NCBI GenBank assembly: GCA_002162825.1
Contig: MAAU01000082.1
Span: 1-32,479, forward strand
Source of the DNA: Gammaproteobacteria bacterium 54_18_T64
GTDB taxonomy: Bacteria > Pseudomonadota > Gammaproteobacteria > Pseudomonadales > Porticoccaceae
Length of the DNA: 32,479 nucleotides
Direction: 5' to 3'
How positions within the stretch are numbered: position 1 is the stretch's first letter; each line of letters starts with the position of its first letter. Under the pieces are notes generated by a model that was not told where the DNA came from, made no database searches, and saw nothing but the letters and a program-made list of their open reading frames with translations. Positions 14,964 through 22,329 of the stretch are shown here, piece after piece. The position numbers were made by a program, and so were the translations under genes.

Positions 14964-16337
14964 TTAATTCAGACTTTTGAAACTGGTTATATTTTTAATA
15001 TAGGGCTGATAGCGCAGGATGAATTCCGGCAGAGAATCTAGATAGGTAGACGCTTCATTGTGCGTTGCAAAACCACCCAGGGTAACAGCGATCAAGGGCT
15101 TTTCATTGATGCTAACGGGATGTACATAGAGTTCATCCAGGCCTATTTCGGCGGCAATATTGGCGAAAAACAACTCCAAAAACTGCTCGTCGTCAACATC
15201 GGCAGAGAGTATCTGGATGGTATAAACCATGCCATTTGAAGACCTCATCCAGTGCTGAGTTTTCTCGGTCAAGGCCCGTAATGTCACCACGCCAACGCCA
15301 GCCTGAGCCGGCACCTGCTCGGGGCTCTTTTTTGAAAAAACTTGCTGACTATCAACTCTCGTCACATCGGCAATTGTGGGCGAGGGTTCAGAAAGGGAGG
15401 CGACATCTTGCCCCTGTAAATCATTGCTTGAGGGCTGGAACAAGAAGGGCTTATACAAGGCCGCAGCCCCCACCAATAGAGCGATCATCACCGCAATACT
15501 AATCGCAGAATAGCTTGCCGCGAGACTTTTAGCTTGTCCCGAATCTTTGGCCGCCAAGCGCACGTGACAGGCCTTTACCGTACTCGATTGCCCAGAAAAA
15601 GCCGCCAGCAGGGACTTATCGGCCAATATCGTCAACTTTCTAGGTAGCCCCGAAGAAAAGCGAGTTAACAAGCGCAGTGCCGCAGCCGTAAACAATGGCG
15701 CACCATTGTAGCCCGCCTTATGTAAACGAAATGACAGGTACTCAACCACCTCGGCCCGGATAAAGGGTTTTAAATAGAAGTTGTGAATAATACGTTCTTT
15801 AATTTGCCGAACAGAACTGTCGGCAAGGTGCTCGTCCAATTCCGGCTGACCAAACAGCACCAACTGCAGTAGTTTGTCGGTTTCCGTCTCAAGATTGCTG
15901 AGCAGGCGCAGTTCTTCGAGAGTTTCCAGTGGCATACACTGGGCCTCATCAATAAACACCACCACCCTCTGCCCCGACATATGCATGGCCAGTAATTTAT
16001 CCTGTACTAATTGCAGGGCATAATTTTTACTGCAATCACTGGCAAAATCCAGGCCCAGATCGTGGCCAATGGCAAAGATTAAATCGCTGGCCCGCAGGCT
16101 GGGATTGAGTAAAAAAACCAGGGTAATGTTATCCGGCAGCTGACTGGCCAACATCCGTGACAGCATGGTTTTACCACTGCCCACCTCACCGACCACTTTA
16201 ATAATGCCGTCGCCATGGGAAATGCCGTAGGCAATGGCGCCGATTAGCGCCTCGCGCTCACCGCCGGAATAAAAGAATGAAGTGTCGGGAGTAATGCCAA
16301 AGGGCGAGGTCTGTAGACCGAAAAATTGACTGTACAT
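14964..16337 (-). CDS. mshM: MshM/ExeA-like AAA ATPase with a periplasmic SPOR-like domain
   Basis: This 457-residue ATPase belongs to the MshM/ExeA group. The N-terminus YSQFFGLQTSPFGITPD is diagnostic. The Walker A motif GEVGSGKT is at 50-57, Walker B VVFIDE at 126-131, and the LLSNLE/QLVLFGQPEL sensor region at 145-167. MshM proteins are commonly near 280 residues. Here a membrane segment (about 279-295) and a Ser/Pro/Gln-rich linker are added, followed by a C-terminal domain (about 360-457) with YTIQIL and VTLGGFATHNEASTYL, which resembles a SPOR peptidoglycan-binding fold. This recalls ExeA, which opens the cell wall for secretin assembly, so a similar role for the pilus secretin MshL is likely. 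It is the last gene of the pilus locus, 86 bases after the PilZ gene. Confidence 0.88.
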   Translation of the reverse strand: MYSQFFGLQTSPFGITPDTSFFYSGGEREALIGAIAYGISHGDGIIKVVGEVGSGKTMLSRMLASQLPDNITLVFLLNPSLRASDLIFAIGHDLGLDFASDCSKNYALQLVQDKLLAMHMSGQRVVVFIDEAQCMPLETLEELRLLSNLETETDKLLQLVLFGQPELDEHLADSSVRQIKERIIHNFYLKPFIRAEVVEYLSFRLHKAGYNGAPLFTAAALRLLTRFSSGLPRKLTILADKSLLAAFSGQSSTVKACHVRLAAKDSGQAKSLAASYSAISIAVMIALLVGAAALYKPFLFQPSSNDLQGQDVASLSEPSPTIADVTRVDSQQVFSKKSPEQVPAQAGVGVVTLRALTEKTQHWMRSSNGMVYTIQILSADVDDEQFLELFFANIAAEIGLDELYVHPVSINEKPLIAVTLGGFATHNEASTYLDSLPEFILRYQPYIKNITSFKSLN

Positions 16338-16423
16338 TATTCAGCTAGGGTTCCCTGAAAGCATCGCGTTAGCGTGGTTAAAAGTGACGACAGGAGGTAT
16401 CGCCCAGTATATTTGAAAGTGAA

Positions 16424-17161
16424 TTAAGGCTGTGAAATCCGATCAAAACCGAGGCAAATATGGTCGAGTAGGTCAATAATATTATCAAACCTGGGCCCGC
16501 CATCCACTTCGTAGGCAATAGTTGTAGTGTCTGTGCCTTGAATTAGGGCAATATTGGCGCGAACTATTGCACCAGTAGCAGGGTCTTTCATCGGCAGGCT
16601 TAAACCACTGTTCTTGCCCACCACCAGTGAATCCACCGGCCGCATGACTTCACCCGCCTCACCAATAATATACAAACCCATTTGACCTAAGCGTTGCGCC
16701 AGGGCGCTAACAGCATCGACCATACGCTGATTTTGAATATTAAAGAACTTACCATCCTCCAGTTTTCGCTTCTGCATAAACTGTTCGGCCAGCTCTTCAC
16801 CCAGGCGCTTAATCTGGCTTAAAGACAGAGACTCCCCGGTTAAGAAGCCTTGAAATTCAGCGTCAGTATCGATGAAAAGAAAGCCGTAGCGATCTTTGCT
16901 CTCATCGTTACCCCCATAGCAAACCACGGCACAGCCAGAACTTGTGTGTTCGCCCGATGACAGTTGAAAGTCAACCTTTTGCAGAGCCTGGAAGCGCAAA
17001 TGAGGCGAATCCACGGCCATGCCGTTAGCGCTGAGGTCCACCAAATCAAGGTCCACACACCATTGCTTAAAACCGAAGCCGCGACGACGAATTTTAACCG
17101 AGGTATCAAGCCCGGGGAGTCGTCGTTCAAGGCGGCTTTCACCGGACAGTTGACTAGTCAA
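16424..17161 (-). CDS. PilZ-domain protein in the pilus locus
   Basis: This 245-residue protein carries an N-terminal PilZ-like domain. The two c-di-GMP contact motifs are present: RLERR (Arg10 and Arg14, RxxxR) and DLSANG (Asp42, Ser44, Gly47, the D/NxSxxG motif). Strands such as VDFQLSSG and CAVVCYGG follow. The second half (about 100-245) is helical then beta-rich and not recognised. It includes ELAEQFMQKRK and a C-terminal FDNIIDLLDHICLGFDRI. No membrane segment is seen, so it is cytoplasmic. It lies 30 bases after the pilin gene and before mshM, suggesting co-expression. It may sense c-di-GMP and act on pilus assembly or on MshM. The start is a TTG at 17161; no better start is available. 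Confidence 0.75.
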   Translation of the reverse strand: MTSQLSGESRLERRLPGLDTSVKIRRRGFGFKQWCVDLDLVDLSANGMAVDSPHLRFQALQKVDFQLSSGEHTSSGCAVVCYGGNDESKDRYGFLFIDTDAEFQGFLTGESLSLSQIKRLGEELAEQFMQKRKLEDGKFFNIQNQRMVDAVSALAQRLGQMGLYIIGEAGEVMRPVDSLVVGKNSGLSLPMKDPATGAIVRANIALIQGTDTTTIAYEVDGGPRFDNIIDLLDHICLGFDRISQP

Positions 17162-17191
17162 TGAAACTCTACACCTATTTAGTTGGATTGT

Positions 17192-17818
17192 TTAAAGTGC
17201 AATATAGACAGAATGAGACGCGGTAATATCATAAGTCTTCGATGTTTCACCCGGTTCATAGCGCGCCACACTACCACTGGTAGCATCACCATCGTCAAAC
17301 TCATTATCGTAACGCTGCGCAACATCGCCGGGAACACTTTTGGTAAGAATTTTTATTGCCGTTACACCATTCGCCCAATTGCCCGTGGCAATAGAGCTCA
17401 CCTGGCCACCGTAGGTATGGGTAGGCGGGGCGCTAGTGGTGGTGACACTGGGATCGCCGGCAATGATACCCGCATAGCGCAGGTGAGACCAAACCAGGCA
17501 CGACTCCTCGGCATTACTGTCACATTCAGCCCCTTCTATGGAGCCATCGCCATCGCCAGCAGTGGCGGCGGCATCAAGGGCGGTGATGACACTAATATCG
17601 CCCGGTAGAGCCCGATAAGTATCTTGAAAGGTGTAGACACCGGCACGATAGCTTTCAACTTGCTTTACAAAATTCTTATATTTCGCATTGTCAATTAAGA
17701 CCTGACCTTTTAGTACACCACCCAGTATCAAGCCAATAATAACCAGGACAATGGCAATTTCGACCAGGGTAAAGCCAGACTGTTTATTTCGATTGAACTG
17801 TACAAATTTACTTCGCAT
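17192..17818 (-). CDS. Type IV prepilin (pilin subunit of the MSHA-like locus)
   Basis: This 208-residue prepilin has a 15-residue positively charged leader ending at the cleavage site QSG/FTLVEI. Glu5 of the mature protein is present, and the hydrophobic helix IAIVLVIIGLILGG follows. The globular part contains the LPGD motif (YRALPGDI), common in MSHA and type II-like pilins, an acidic Gly/Asp-rich loop with two close cysteines (ECDSNAEESC), and FDDGDATSG. A prepilin peptidase is not encoded in the window. The gene is separated from the upstream operon by 211 bases and may have its own promoter, which is what one expects for the most highly expressed subunit. It could instead be a minor pilin. 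The ribosome site is weak. Confidence 0.85.
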   Translation of the reverse strand: MRSKFVQFNRNKQSGFTLVEIAIVLVIIGLILGGVLKGQVLIDNAKYKNFVKQVESYRAGVYTFQDTYRALPGDISVITALDAAATAGDGDGSIEGAECDSNAEESCLVWSHLRYAGIIAGDPSVTTTSAPPTHTYGGQVSSIATGNWANGVTAIKILTKSVPGDVAQRYDNEFDDGDATSGSVARYEPGETSKTYDITASHSVYIAL

Positions 17819-17922
17819 TATTTACACCGCTTTTATTTTTTATCAAGGATAATTTAAGGTTGAAAATTGGCGACTTCGCCGAACACAATCATCCCTGACT
17901 ACTTTGCAAGTGAAGTTAAATC

Positions 17923-17951
17923 AGTATACGAACACAGTAAATACATTCCAG
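17923..17951 (-). promoter_or_regulatory. Possible sigma-70 promoter for the pilin gene
   Basis: On the minus strand a TATACT -10 box (17928-17923) is preceded after 17 bases by CTGGAA (17951-17946), which matches the -35 consensus at three of six positions. It is about 105 bases before the pilin start, inside the only large gap of the pilus cluster. A sigma-54 site, often found before pilA genes, was not seen. Confidence 0.3.
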
Positions 17952-18021
17952 TCGACACAGCGCAGATGTGAACTTCCTCACTTAAACCTTGCTGACAAAG
18001 CGGTATACAAGGAATAAGAAG

Positions 18022-18033
18022 CTAAACGTTTAG
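18022..18033. repeat. 12-base perfect palindrome at the operon end
   Basis: CTAAACGTTTAG overlaps the stop codon of the repeat-tailed minor pilin. It could form a cruciform or bind a dimeric protein. With no loop and no T run it is not a normal terminator. Significance is uncertain. Confidence 0.4.
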
Positions 18034-18857
18034 TTATTACAGTTATTACTGTTGCCGTTGCTGTTTTCACAGCTATTATTATTGCCGTTATTGCCGTTAT
18101 TGCCGTTATTGCCGTTATTGCCGTTATTGCCGTTATTGCTCGAATCGCCAAAAACCAGGCCAACGGAGACCATTTTACTCTTGAGGATATTGGGCACGAC
18201 CCAAACAACCAGGTCATCAAAGGTTGGACTGGCACTATTGGAAAACCCGCGTTCGACCAAGACACCGTCACTATCGCTATTTTCGGCCTCATCGCCACTG
18301 CTGGTTATTGCCCAATTTTTGCCATGGGAAATAATAATGGCGGGGATGGCGGAGGCCACCGCACTACCGCTGGCCCCATCGAGGACGTTGATATCAGCCA
18401 CCGAGCACAAGGAGAAGGAAAGCCCAGCGGTGGGTGAGGCCGCACACCCGGTACCGTCGGTCGTATCGGCAAAATCACCACTGACACGGTAGGTAAATGC
18501 CTGGCCCCAGGCGTCCTCCTTGCCCAAACCCAAATCGGCCCAGGGAAAGCCCCCGCCGACGTTGGTGCAGGTGGTAGAAATATCGATTAGACCATCACCG
18601 TCGGTATCCGGACAGGGCAAACGGCCATTAACCAGGGCGTAACCGACAAGTGCCTCACGCATGTCCAGCAACTGGTTGCGTGTCGAGTCTCTGTCGCGTT
18701 TCTCCATTTGTACCGACAAAGGCACCAGGGAGCCGCCCAATAGCAGGCCGATCACGAGGAGAACTATCGACATCTCAAGAAGACTAAAGCCCGCCTGAAA
18801 AAAGCCACAACGGTATGCGGCGCTGGAGCGGGAAAAAGACTTCGCTCTATTATTCAT
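18030..18857 (-). CDS. Minor pilin/pseudopilin with Asn/Gly repeat tail
   Basis: This 275-residue prepilin-type protein has its cleavage site at FFQAG/FSLLEM, with Glu5 in the mature protein and the helix SIVLLVIGLLLGG. The globular region contains ALVGYALVNGRLPCPDTDGDG, a motif shared with the neighbouring protein at 18879-19628. The DxDxDG part resembles a calcium-binding loop, and GFPWADLGLG follows. After a beta-rich region (DDLVVWVVPNIL) the protein ends in an Asn-rich tail made of six Asn-Asn-Gly units plus a segment with two cysteines. The ATG at 18857 gives a leader of 23 residues; a GTG at 18872 would give 28. Neither has a good ribosome site, so coupling to the upstream gene, 6 or 21 bases away, is likely. 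Position in the cluster corresponds to the minor pilins of MSHA loci. Confidence 0.8.
   Translation of the reverse strand: MNNRAKSFSRSSAAYRCGFFQAGFSLLEMSIVLLVIGLLLGGSLVPLSVQMEKRDRDSTRNQLLDMREALVGYALVNGRLPCPDTDGDGLIDISTTCTNVGGGFPWADLGLGKEDAWGQAFTYRVSGDFADTTDGTGCAASPTAGLSFSLCSVADINVLDGASGSAVASAIPAIIISHGKNWAITSSGDEAENSDSDGVLVERGFSNSASPTFDDLVVWVVPNILKSKMVSVGLVFGDSSNNGNNGNNGNNGNNGNNGNNNSCENSNGNSNNCNN
18084..18137 (-). repeat. Six-copy 9-base tandem repeat (Asn-Asn-Gly)
   Basis: Six perfect copies of GCCGTTATT on the plus strand encode AAT-AAC-GGC (Asn-Asn-Gly) in the C-terminal tail of the minor pilin. Because the unit is nine bases, gain or loss of copies keeps the frame and changes only tail length. 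The identical codons in every copy point to recent slippage-driven expansion. Confidence 0.9.
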
Positions 18858-18878
18858 AGCATTAACACCCACGACAGA

Positions 18879-19628
18879 TCACAACTCATTGGACAACAGT
18901 CCCAGTAAAATATCATTGAAGCCACTTAGATTATTCTGTGATATTGGGATGCTTACAAATTCCGGAGCAGTGGCATTATTAATGCCCGCTGTGGTCTCCA
19001 AATAATTACTCACCTGATTTTTGTCACTGGCCACGGAGGAGCTGCCACACTCGGTCGCAGTGCCCGGAGCCACGCTACGTGACTGCCCGGCGACATTATT
19101 ACCCGGAGCAATCAGCACCGCGGCCACATCCGAGCTAATCACAGCACTGGCATTATTGATATTAAACTCGGCATTCGGTAAGGCGCTAATTAATGGTGCC
19201 GTAGCCGTGCCCTGTTTGTAGGCAGCGCCAACAAAATAAAGTAAACAGGTGCCGCTGGCATCCCTCAGTGGCGCCAAACCCAGAGACATCCAGGGCAACC
19301 AACCCGCGGCACTGCTCGTCCCACAGGGGGTTTCTTCAAGGCCGTCACCATCCTGGTCGGGACAGGGCAGATAGCGATAATTTAAACCCGTATCGGCGCT
19401 CAGGTCTGGATCAGATAGCCGCGCATAGGCAACCAGGGCATTTTTTGCCTCGGCGAGTATGCGAGTATTGTGAAAGGGGCTGGCGAGCTGGTGACTATTA
19501 CGACTCATTCCCGACAGTAAAAAACCCGCTACACTGACGACAATTAACATCAGGAAAATCAACAGCGCGGCTCCCTTTTGTCCAGCGGGAAATTTGTTCC
19601 TCGCGCTGATACTGCCCCGCTCAGTCAT
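18879..19628 (-). CDS. PilX/MshP-like minor pilin with LPCPDxDGDG motif
   Basis: This 249-residue protein has the N-terminal pattern GQKGAALLIFLMLIVVSVAG. That is the prepilin-like segment of PilX, MshP and GspK proteins, which lack Glu5. The probable cleavage is after the Gly of QKG. The globular part has NALVAYARL, then YLPCPDQDGDGLEE and AGWLPWMSLGLAPLRD, similar in order to the adjacent minor pilin, and then a long Ser/Asn/Ala-rich region (AVLIAPGNNVAGQSR). Members of this type often start pilus assembly at the tip. The ATG at 19628 lies 3 bases after the upstream stop and is preferred over the TTG at 19631. The pair of proteins with the same LPCPDxDGDG motif may interact directly (inference). 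Confidence 0.75.
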   Translation of the reverse strand: MTERGSISARNKFPAGQKGAALLIFLMLIVVSVAGFLLSGMSRNSHQLASPFHNTRILAEAKNALVAYARLSDPDLSADTGLNYRYLPCPDQDGDGLEETPCGTSSAAGWLPWMSLGLAPLRDASGTCLLYFVGAAYKQGTATAPLISALPNAEFNINNASAVISSDVAAVLIAPGNNVAGQSRSVAPGTATECGSSSVASDKNQVSNYLETTAGINNATAPEFVSIPISQNNLSGFNDILLGLLSNEL

Positions 19629-19631
19629 CAA

Positions 19632-20126
19632 CTATGGGCTTTCTATTGCGGGAGAAGCGAGGCCGGCCCCCTGGCCAGGACCCTCCAACACAGCCCCTTG
19701 TTTAGGGCCACCTACGCTGGCGTCGCCAAGATAAGCGTCATGCAGCTCACCATTGTCGAGATGCAGTAACTGGCCTGGTTGCAGGCGAATAGAGCCCTGC
19801 GAGGCTGGTAGCACTACATCGATGCCCGCCTTGCCCTGTCGGTCAGCTCCGGTATGGGCTCTTGGCTTATCTTGAAGCTGGCCATTAATCCAGATGCTGG
19901 CGGGGCCATTTTGGCGCGACACCACACCTTCTAAGGAAACATACTGTCGAGCAGGGGTTGCTTGCACCGACGCTGATACAAGCTCGCTACCATTGCGCTG
20001 CCTATCCAGTTGCACACGCTCGGCGGGGCTCGTCAACAGTCTGCCAAAGGCCGCGCTATGGGGCGATGATGTTAGTAGTAAGGCCACTAGTAGAAAGGGG
20101 CAAAGCCTGGCAAAAAAGTCCACCAT
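19632..20126 (-). CDS. MshK-like periplasmic pilus protein
   Basis: This 164-residue protein has a signal peptide-like N-terminus (FFARLCPFLLVALLLTSSPHSAAF), so it is exported. Next come LLTSPAERVQLDRQRNG and a small beta-rich domain with YVSLEGVVSRQNGPASIWIN and IRLQPGQLLHLDNGEL, then a Gly/Pro-rich end. By position between the MshJ-like gene and the minor pilins it corresponds to MshK (PilP-like) in MSHA loci, which links the inner-membrane complex to the secretin. Direct similarity is weak and the name rests mostly on context. The ATG at 20126 shares a base with the mshJ stop (TGATG); a GTG at 20129 is an alternative. Confidence 0.65.
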   Translation of the reverse strand: MVDFFARLCPFLLVALLLTSSPHSAAFGRLLTSPAERVQLDRQRNGSELVSASVQATPARQYVSLEGVVSRQNGPASIWINGQLQDKPRAHTGADRQGKAGIDVVLPASQGSIRLQPGQLLHLDNGELHDAYLGDASVGGPKQGAVLEGPGQGAGLASPAIESP

Positions 20127-20764
20127 CACGAGCGACTCCTCGTCGGCAAACCAGGTGCCGCAGGCTTGTCCGAGGTATACCAGGCAATGTCACACAGGCC
20201 ATGAAAGTTGTACCTGTCTTTTCCTGGCTTTGTGGAATGATTGTCGCGACCACTGCGGCGTGACAGCTTGCAATGCTCGACAACCAGTAGGCCCGAATGA
20301 TGGCTCTGTAAATCGGCGATCAGGCTCACTAAATCGCCCTCGTGTAATAAGCGTGTCTGAAAGTTGAGCCGGGATTTAAACAGCCTCACACCGGGGGGTG
20401 TTGAAAACATATCTTGTGCAACTTCAGACTGTGAATTTATTTGATAGCGTAAATCCAGTAAGCCCAAGCGATCCGCCGTGAGCTGTAATTGTTCAATCCA
20501 GGCAAGACGCTTTTCCTTATCGAAAAAACCCTTATCAGTAAGGTTTTTATGGCTCGATTGATAATCCTTAATCAATATTTTATCGAGGGCGATATTGGCA
20601 ATATTCACCCGTAAAGTGCGCATCCTTGAATTAATACTTTTTTCTTCATCCAGCTGTTTTTGCTTATACAGGGCGCTGCCAAATACCAGGGCAAGACTAC
20701 AAAGCAGTAGTATGACAAATACCACGACCTGTTTTTTTATCAGCGAAAACTGAATACTGTCCAT
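20126..20764 (-). CDS. mshJ: MshJ (PilO-like) inner-membrane assembly protein
   Basis: This 212-residue bitopic protein has a short cytoplasmic N-terminus and one membrane segment (about 13-30, VVVFVILLLCSLALVFGS). A coiled coil (about 35-75, with KQLDEEKSINSRMRTLR) and a periplasmic domain follow. This is the layout of PilO and GspM proteins, which form the inner-membrane alignment complex with PilN-like and PilP-like partners. Sequence similarity in such proteins is low, so the name is supported by layout and by its place between mshI and mshK. The C-terminus is unusually basic and polar (SRRSGRDNHSTKPGKDR). Its ATG overlaps the mshI stop by one base (TGATG). Confidence 0.75.
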   Translation of the reverse strand: MDSIQFSLIKKQVVVFVILLLCSLALVFGSALYKQKQLDEEKSINSRMRTLRVNIANIALDKILIKDYQSSHKNLTDKGFFDKEKRLAWIEQLQLTADRLGLLDLRYQINSQSEVAQDMFSTPPGVRLFKSRLNFQTRLLHEGDLVSLIADLQSHHSGLLVVEHCKLSRRSGRDNHSTKPGKDRYNFHGLCDIAWYTSDKPAAPGLPTRSRS

Positions 20765-22329
20765 CAGAGTACAAGCCCTCTGAGTGTCACGTCGATGGCG
20801 AAATTGGCTGTGCGCTGATCGGACAGGGCGCGACTAATTTTTAAAGCCGAATCAACATCGAGAGGCAGCCGTTTAGCGGTGATGGCTAGCACCCGTTCAT
20901 CGGCGCGAAATTGACTCAGCAGTAACTCTATCCGTTCGATGCCGTGACGAAAATCCCCATCAAAATCTGTCAGTTCACCCTGTAAACTTACCACCACTAG
21001 TGTTTCAGCTGCTTGTCCCTCAACCCCTGGATAATCAGCAACCTCCTGTCGCATTCCGCCAAACTGCTCGAAGCCGACGTTACGCCATTCTATTTCGCTT
21101 AACAGTAGATCGTCGAAGCCGGACAAGCCCTCACTGATGACAGCGAAGACCGCTGCCGGCAAGGCACTGTGTTCTAATATCCGTGTTGATAACACCACCA
21201 GGTCTTTCATTTCTTGTGGTGGCGGCCCCTGGTAATGAAAAGCCTCCCGCTGTATTTTCAACTCTCCTTCCAGCAGGCCAGCCTTGATCGTCAAGGCCCC
21301 ATTCGCCTCGGCCATATCGAGGCCACGCACTATATTTAAGGCGCTAAACACCAGCGCAAGGGCGAGACTGAGAACACAGGCAACATTCAACCAACGCTTA
21401 ATTTTCAGCTGCTGTTGAATCACATCCAGTCGTGGAGGTTGATAGTGACTCTTGCGCCCTCCCCCCCTGGCCAGTAAAAAAGCACCCAGGGAGCTACTAC
21501 TCAATTTGCCGCCATCACTACTGTAGCCATGCTCCTGGGCCAACTCTTCGATGTCGGCATAAATGTAGTCGCAGTGAGCGGCTTCCTGCTCGCCTCGTAG
21601 AATGCCCTGCATATGTCGAGGTAGTATCAACAACACCTGCATGTGGCTATCTGCCTCAAGAACCCGCCTATTATTCAAATACTGCCAGGTACGCTCGATT
21701 TCTTTTCGCACACTGCCGGGAATTTCACTCACATCGCCAGTCGCAACCGCGGTCTTACGGCTAAAATACAACTTATTATTGACCACAAAGCTCTTTCGAA
21801 AGGTATAGCGACCACTCTGGGAGTCCTCCACATCGCAGGTCACCAGGAGGAATTTTTTACCGTGCTCAATGGGCCGTGCCAGCTCGGCCGTGAATTGGGG
21901 CCAGGAGTAAACGCCACGTATGGCAACTTGCTTATCGGCAAGAATGCTAAGCAACGGCTGAAAAGCTGAACAATCACTAATACCCGAAATAAAATAGATA
22001 TCGTCACGCCGACCTGTCGCCAGGCGTGTCGAGAAAGTAGTCTGAGAAAACCCCTCGGAGATAGAAAGCTTGGCCTTTTTCCTGTCCAGCAGTAAACCCC
22101 GATCGCGCCCGGACACATGGGGCAATTGCTCCTCGTAGTAATCTTCAGAGGAGACATCGAGCAGCAGTGCCATCGTTTCCGATTCACTGTCCTGCAGCCA
22201 TCTTGCAAAGCCTTCAAGTCCCACGGCTTCAGCCAGCTCGTAAGTACTGTCACAGGCAAGCACATGAGACGAATAACGGTAGACCGTTAAGCGACTATCA
22301 TTCAAACAAAGGAGAATTTCGCTTTTCAT
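20764..22329 (-). CDS. mshI: MshI (PilM/PilN-like) pilus assembly protein
   Basis: This 521-residue protein has a cytoplasmic N-terminal part of about 300 residues. It looks like the actin-fold PilM type (MKSEILLCLNDSRLTVYRYS, LLLDVSSEDYYEEQLPHV, LLVTCDVEDSQSGRYTF). A single membrane segment near 312-335 (LNVACVLSLALALVFSALNI) and a coiled and beta-rich periplasmic part with VVVSLQGELTDFDGDFRHG, as in PilN-like domains, follow. Together these resemble a PilM-PilN fusion, as in MshI of MSHA loci. The ATG at 22329 shares a base with the mshG stop (TGATG); a GTG at 22332 is an alternative. It is expected to work with MshJ, MshK and MshG in the inner membrane. Confidence 0.78.
   Translation of the reverse strand: MKSEILLCLNDSRLTVYRYSSHVLACDSTYELAEAVGLEGFARWLQDSESETMALLLDVSSEDYYEEQLPHVSGRDRGLLLDRKKAKLSISEGFSQTTFSTRLATGRRDDIYFISGISDCSAFQPLLSILADKQVAIRGVYSWPQFTAELARPIEHGKKFLLVTCDVEDSQSGRYTFRKSFVVNNKLYFSRKTAVATGDVSEIPGSVRKEIERTWQYLNNRRVLEADSHMQVLLILPRHMQGILRGEQEAAHCDYIYADIEELAQEHGYSSDGGKLSSSSLGAFLLARGGGRKSHYQPPRLDVIQQQLKIKRWLNVACVLSLALALVFSALNIVRGLDMAEANGALTIKAGLLEGELKIQREAFHYQGPPPQEMKDLVVLSTRILEHSALPAAVFAVISEGLSGFDDLLLSEIEWRNVGFEQFGGMRQEVADYPGVEGQAAETLVVVSLQGELTDFDGDFRHGIERIELLLSQFRADERVLAITAKRLPLDVDSALKISRALSDQRTANFAIDVTLRGLVL

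Noticed and set aside
18084-18137. Regular short repeats that might be read as a CRISPR array
   Set aside because: The copies are contiguous 9-base units without spacers and encode an Asn-Asn-Gly tail in frame.
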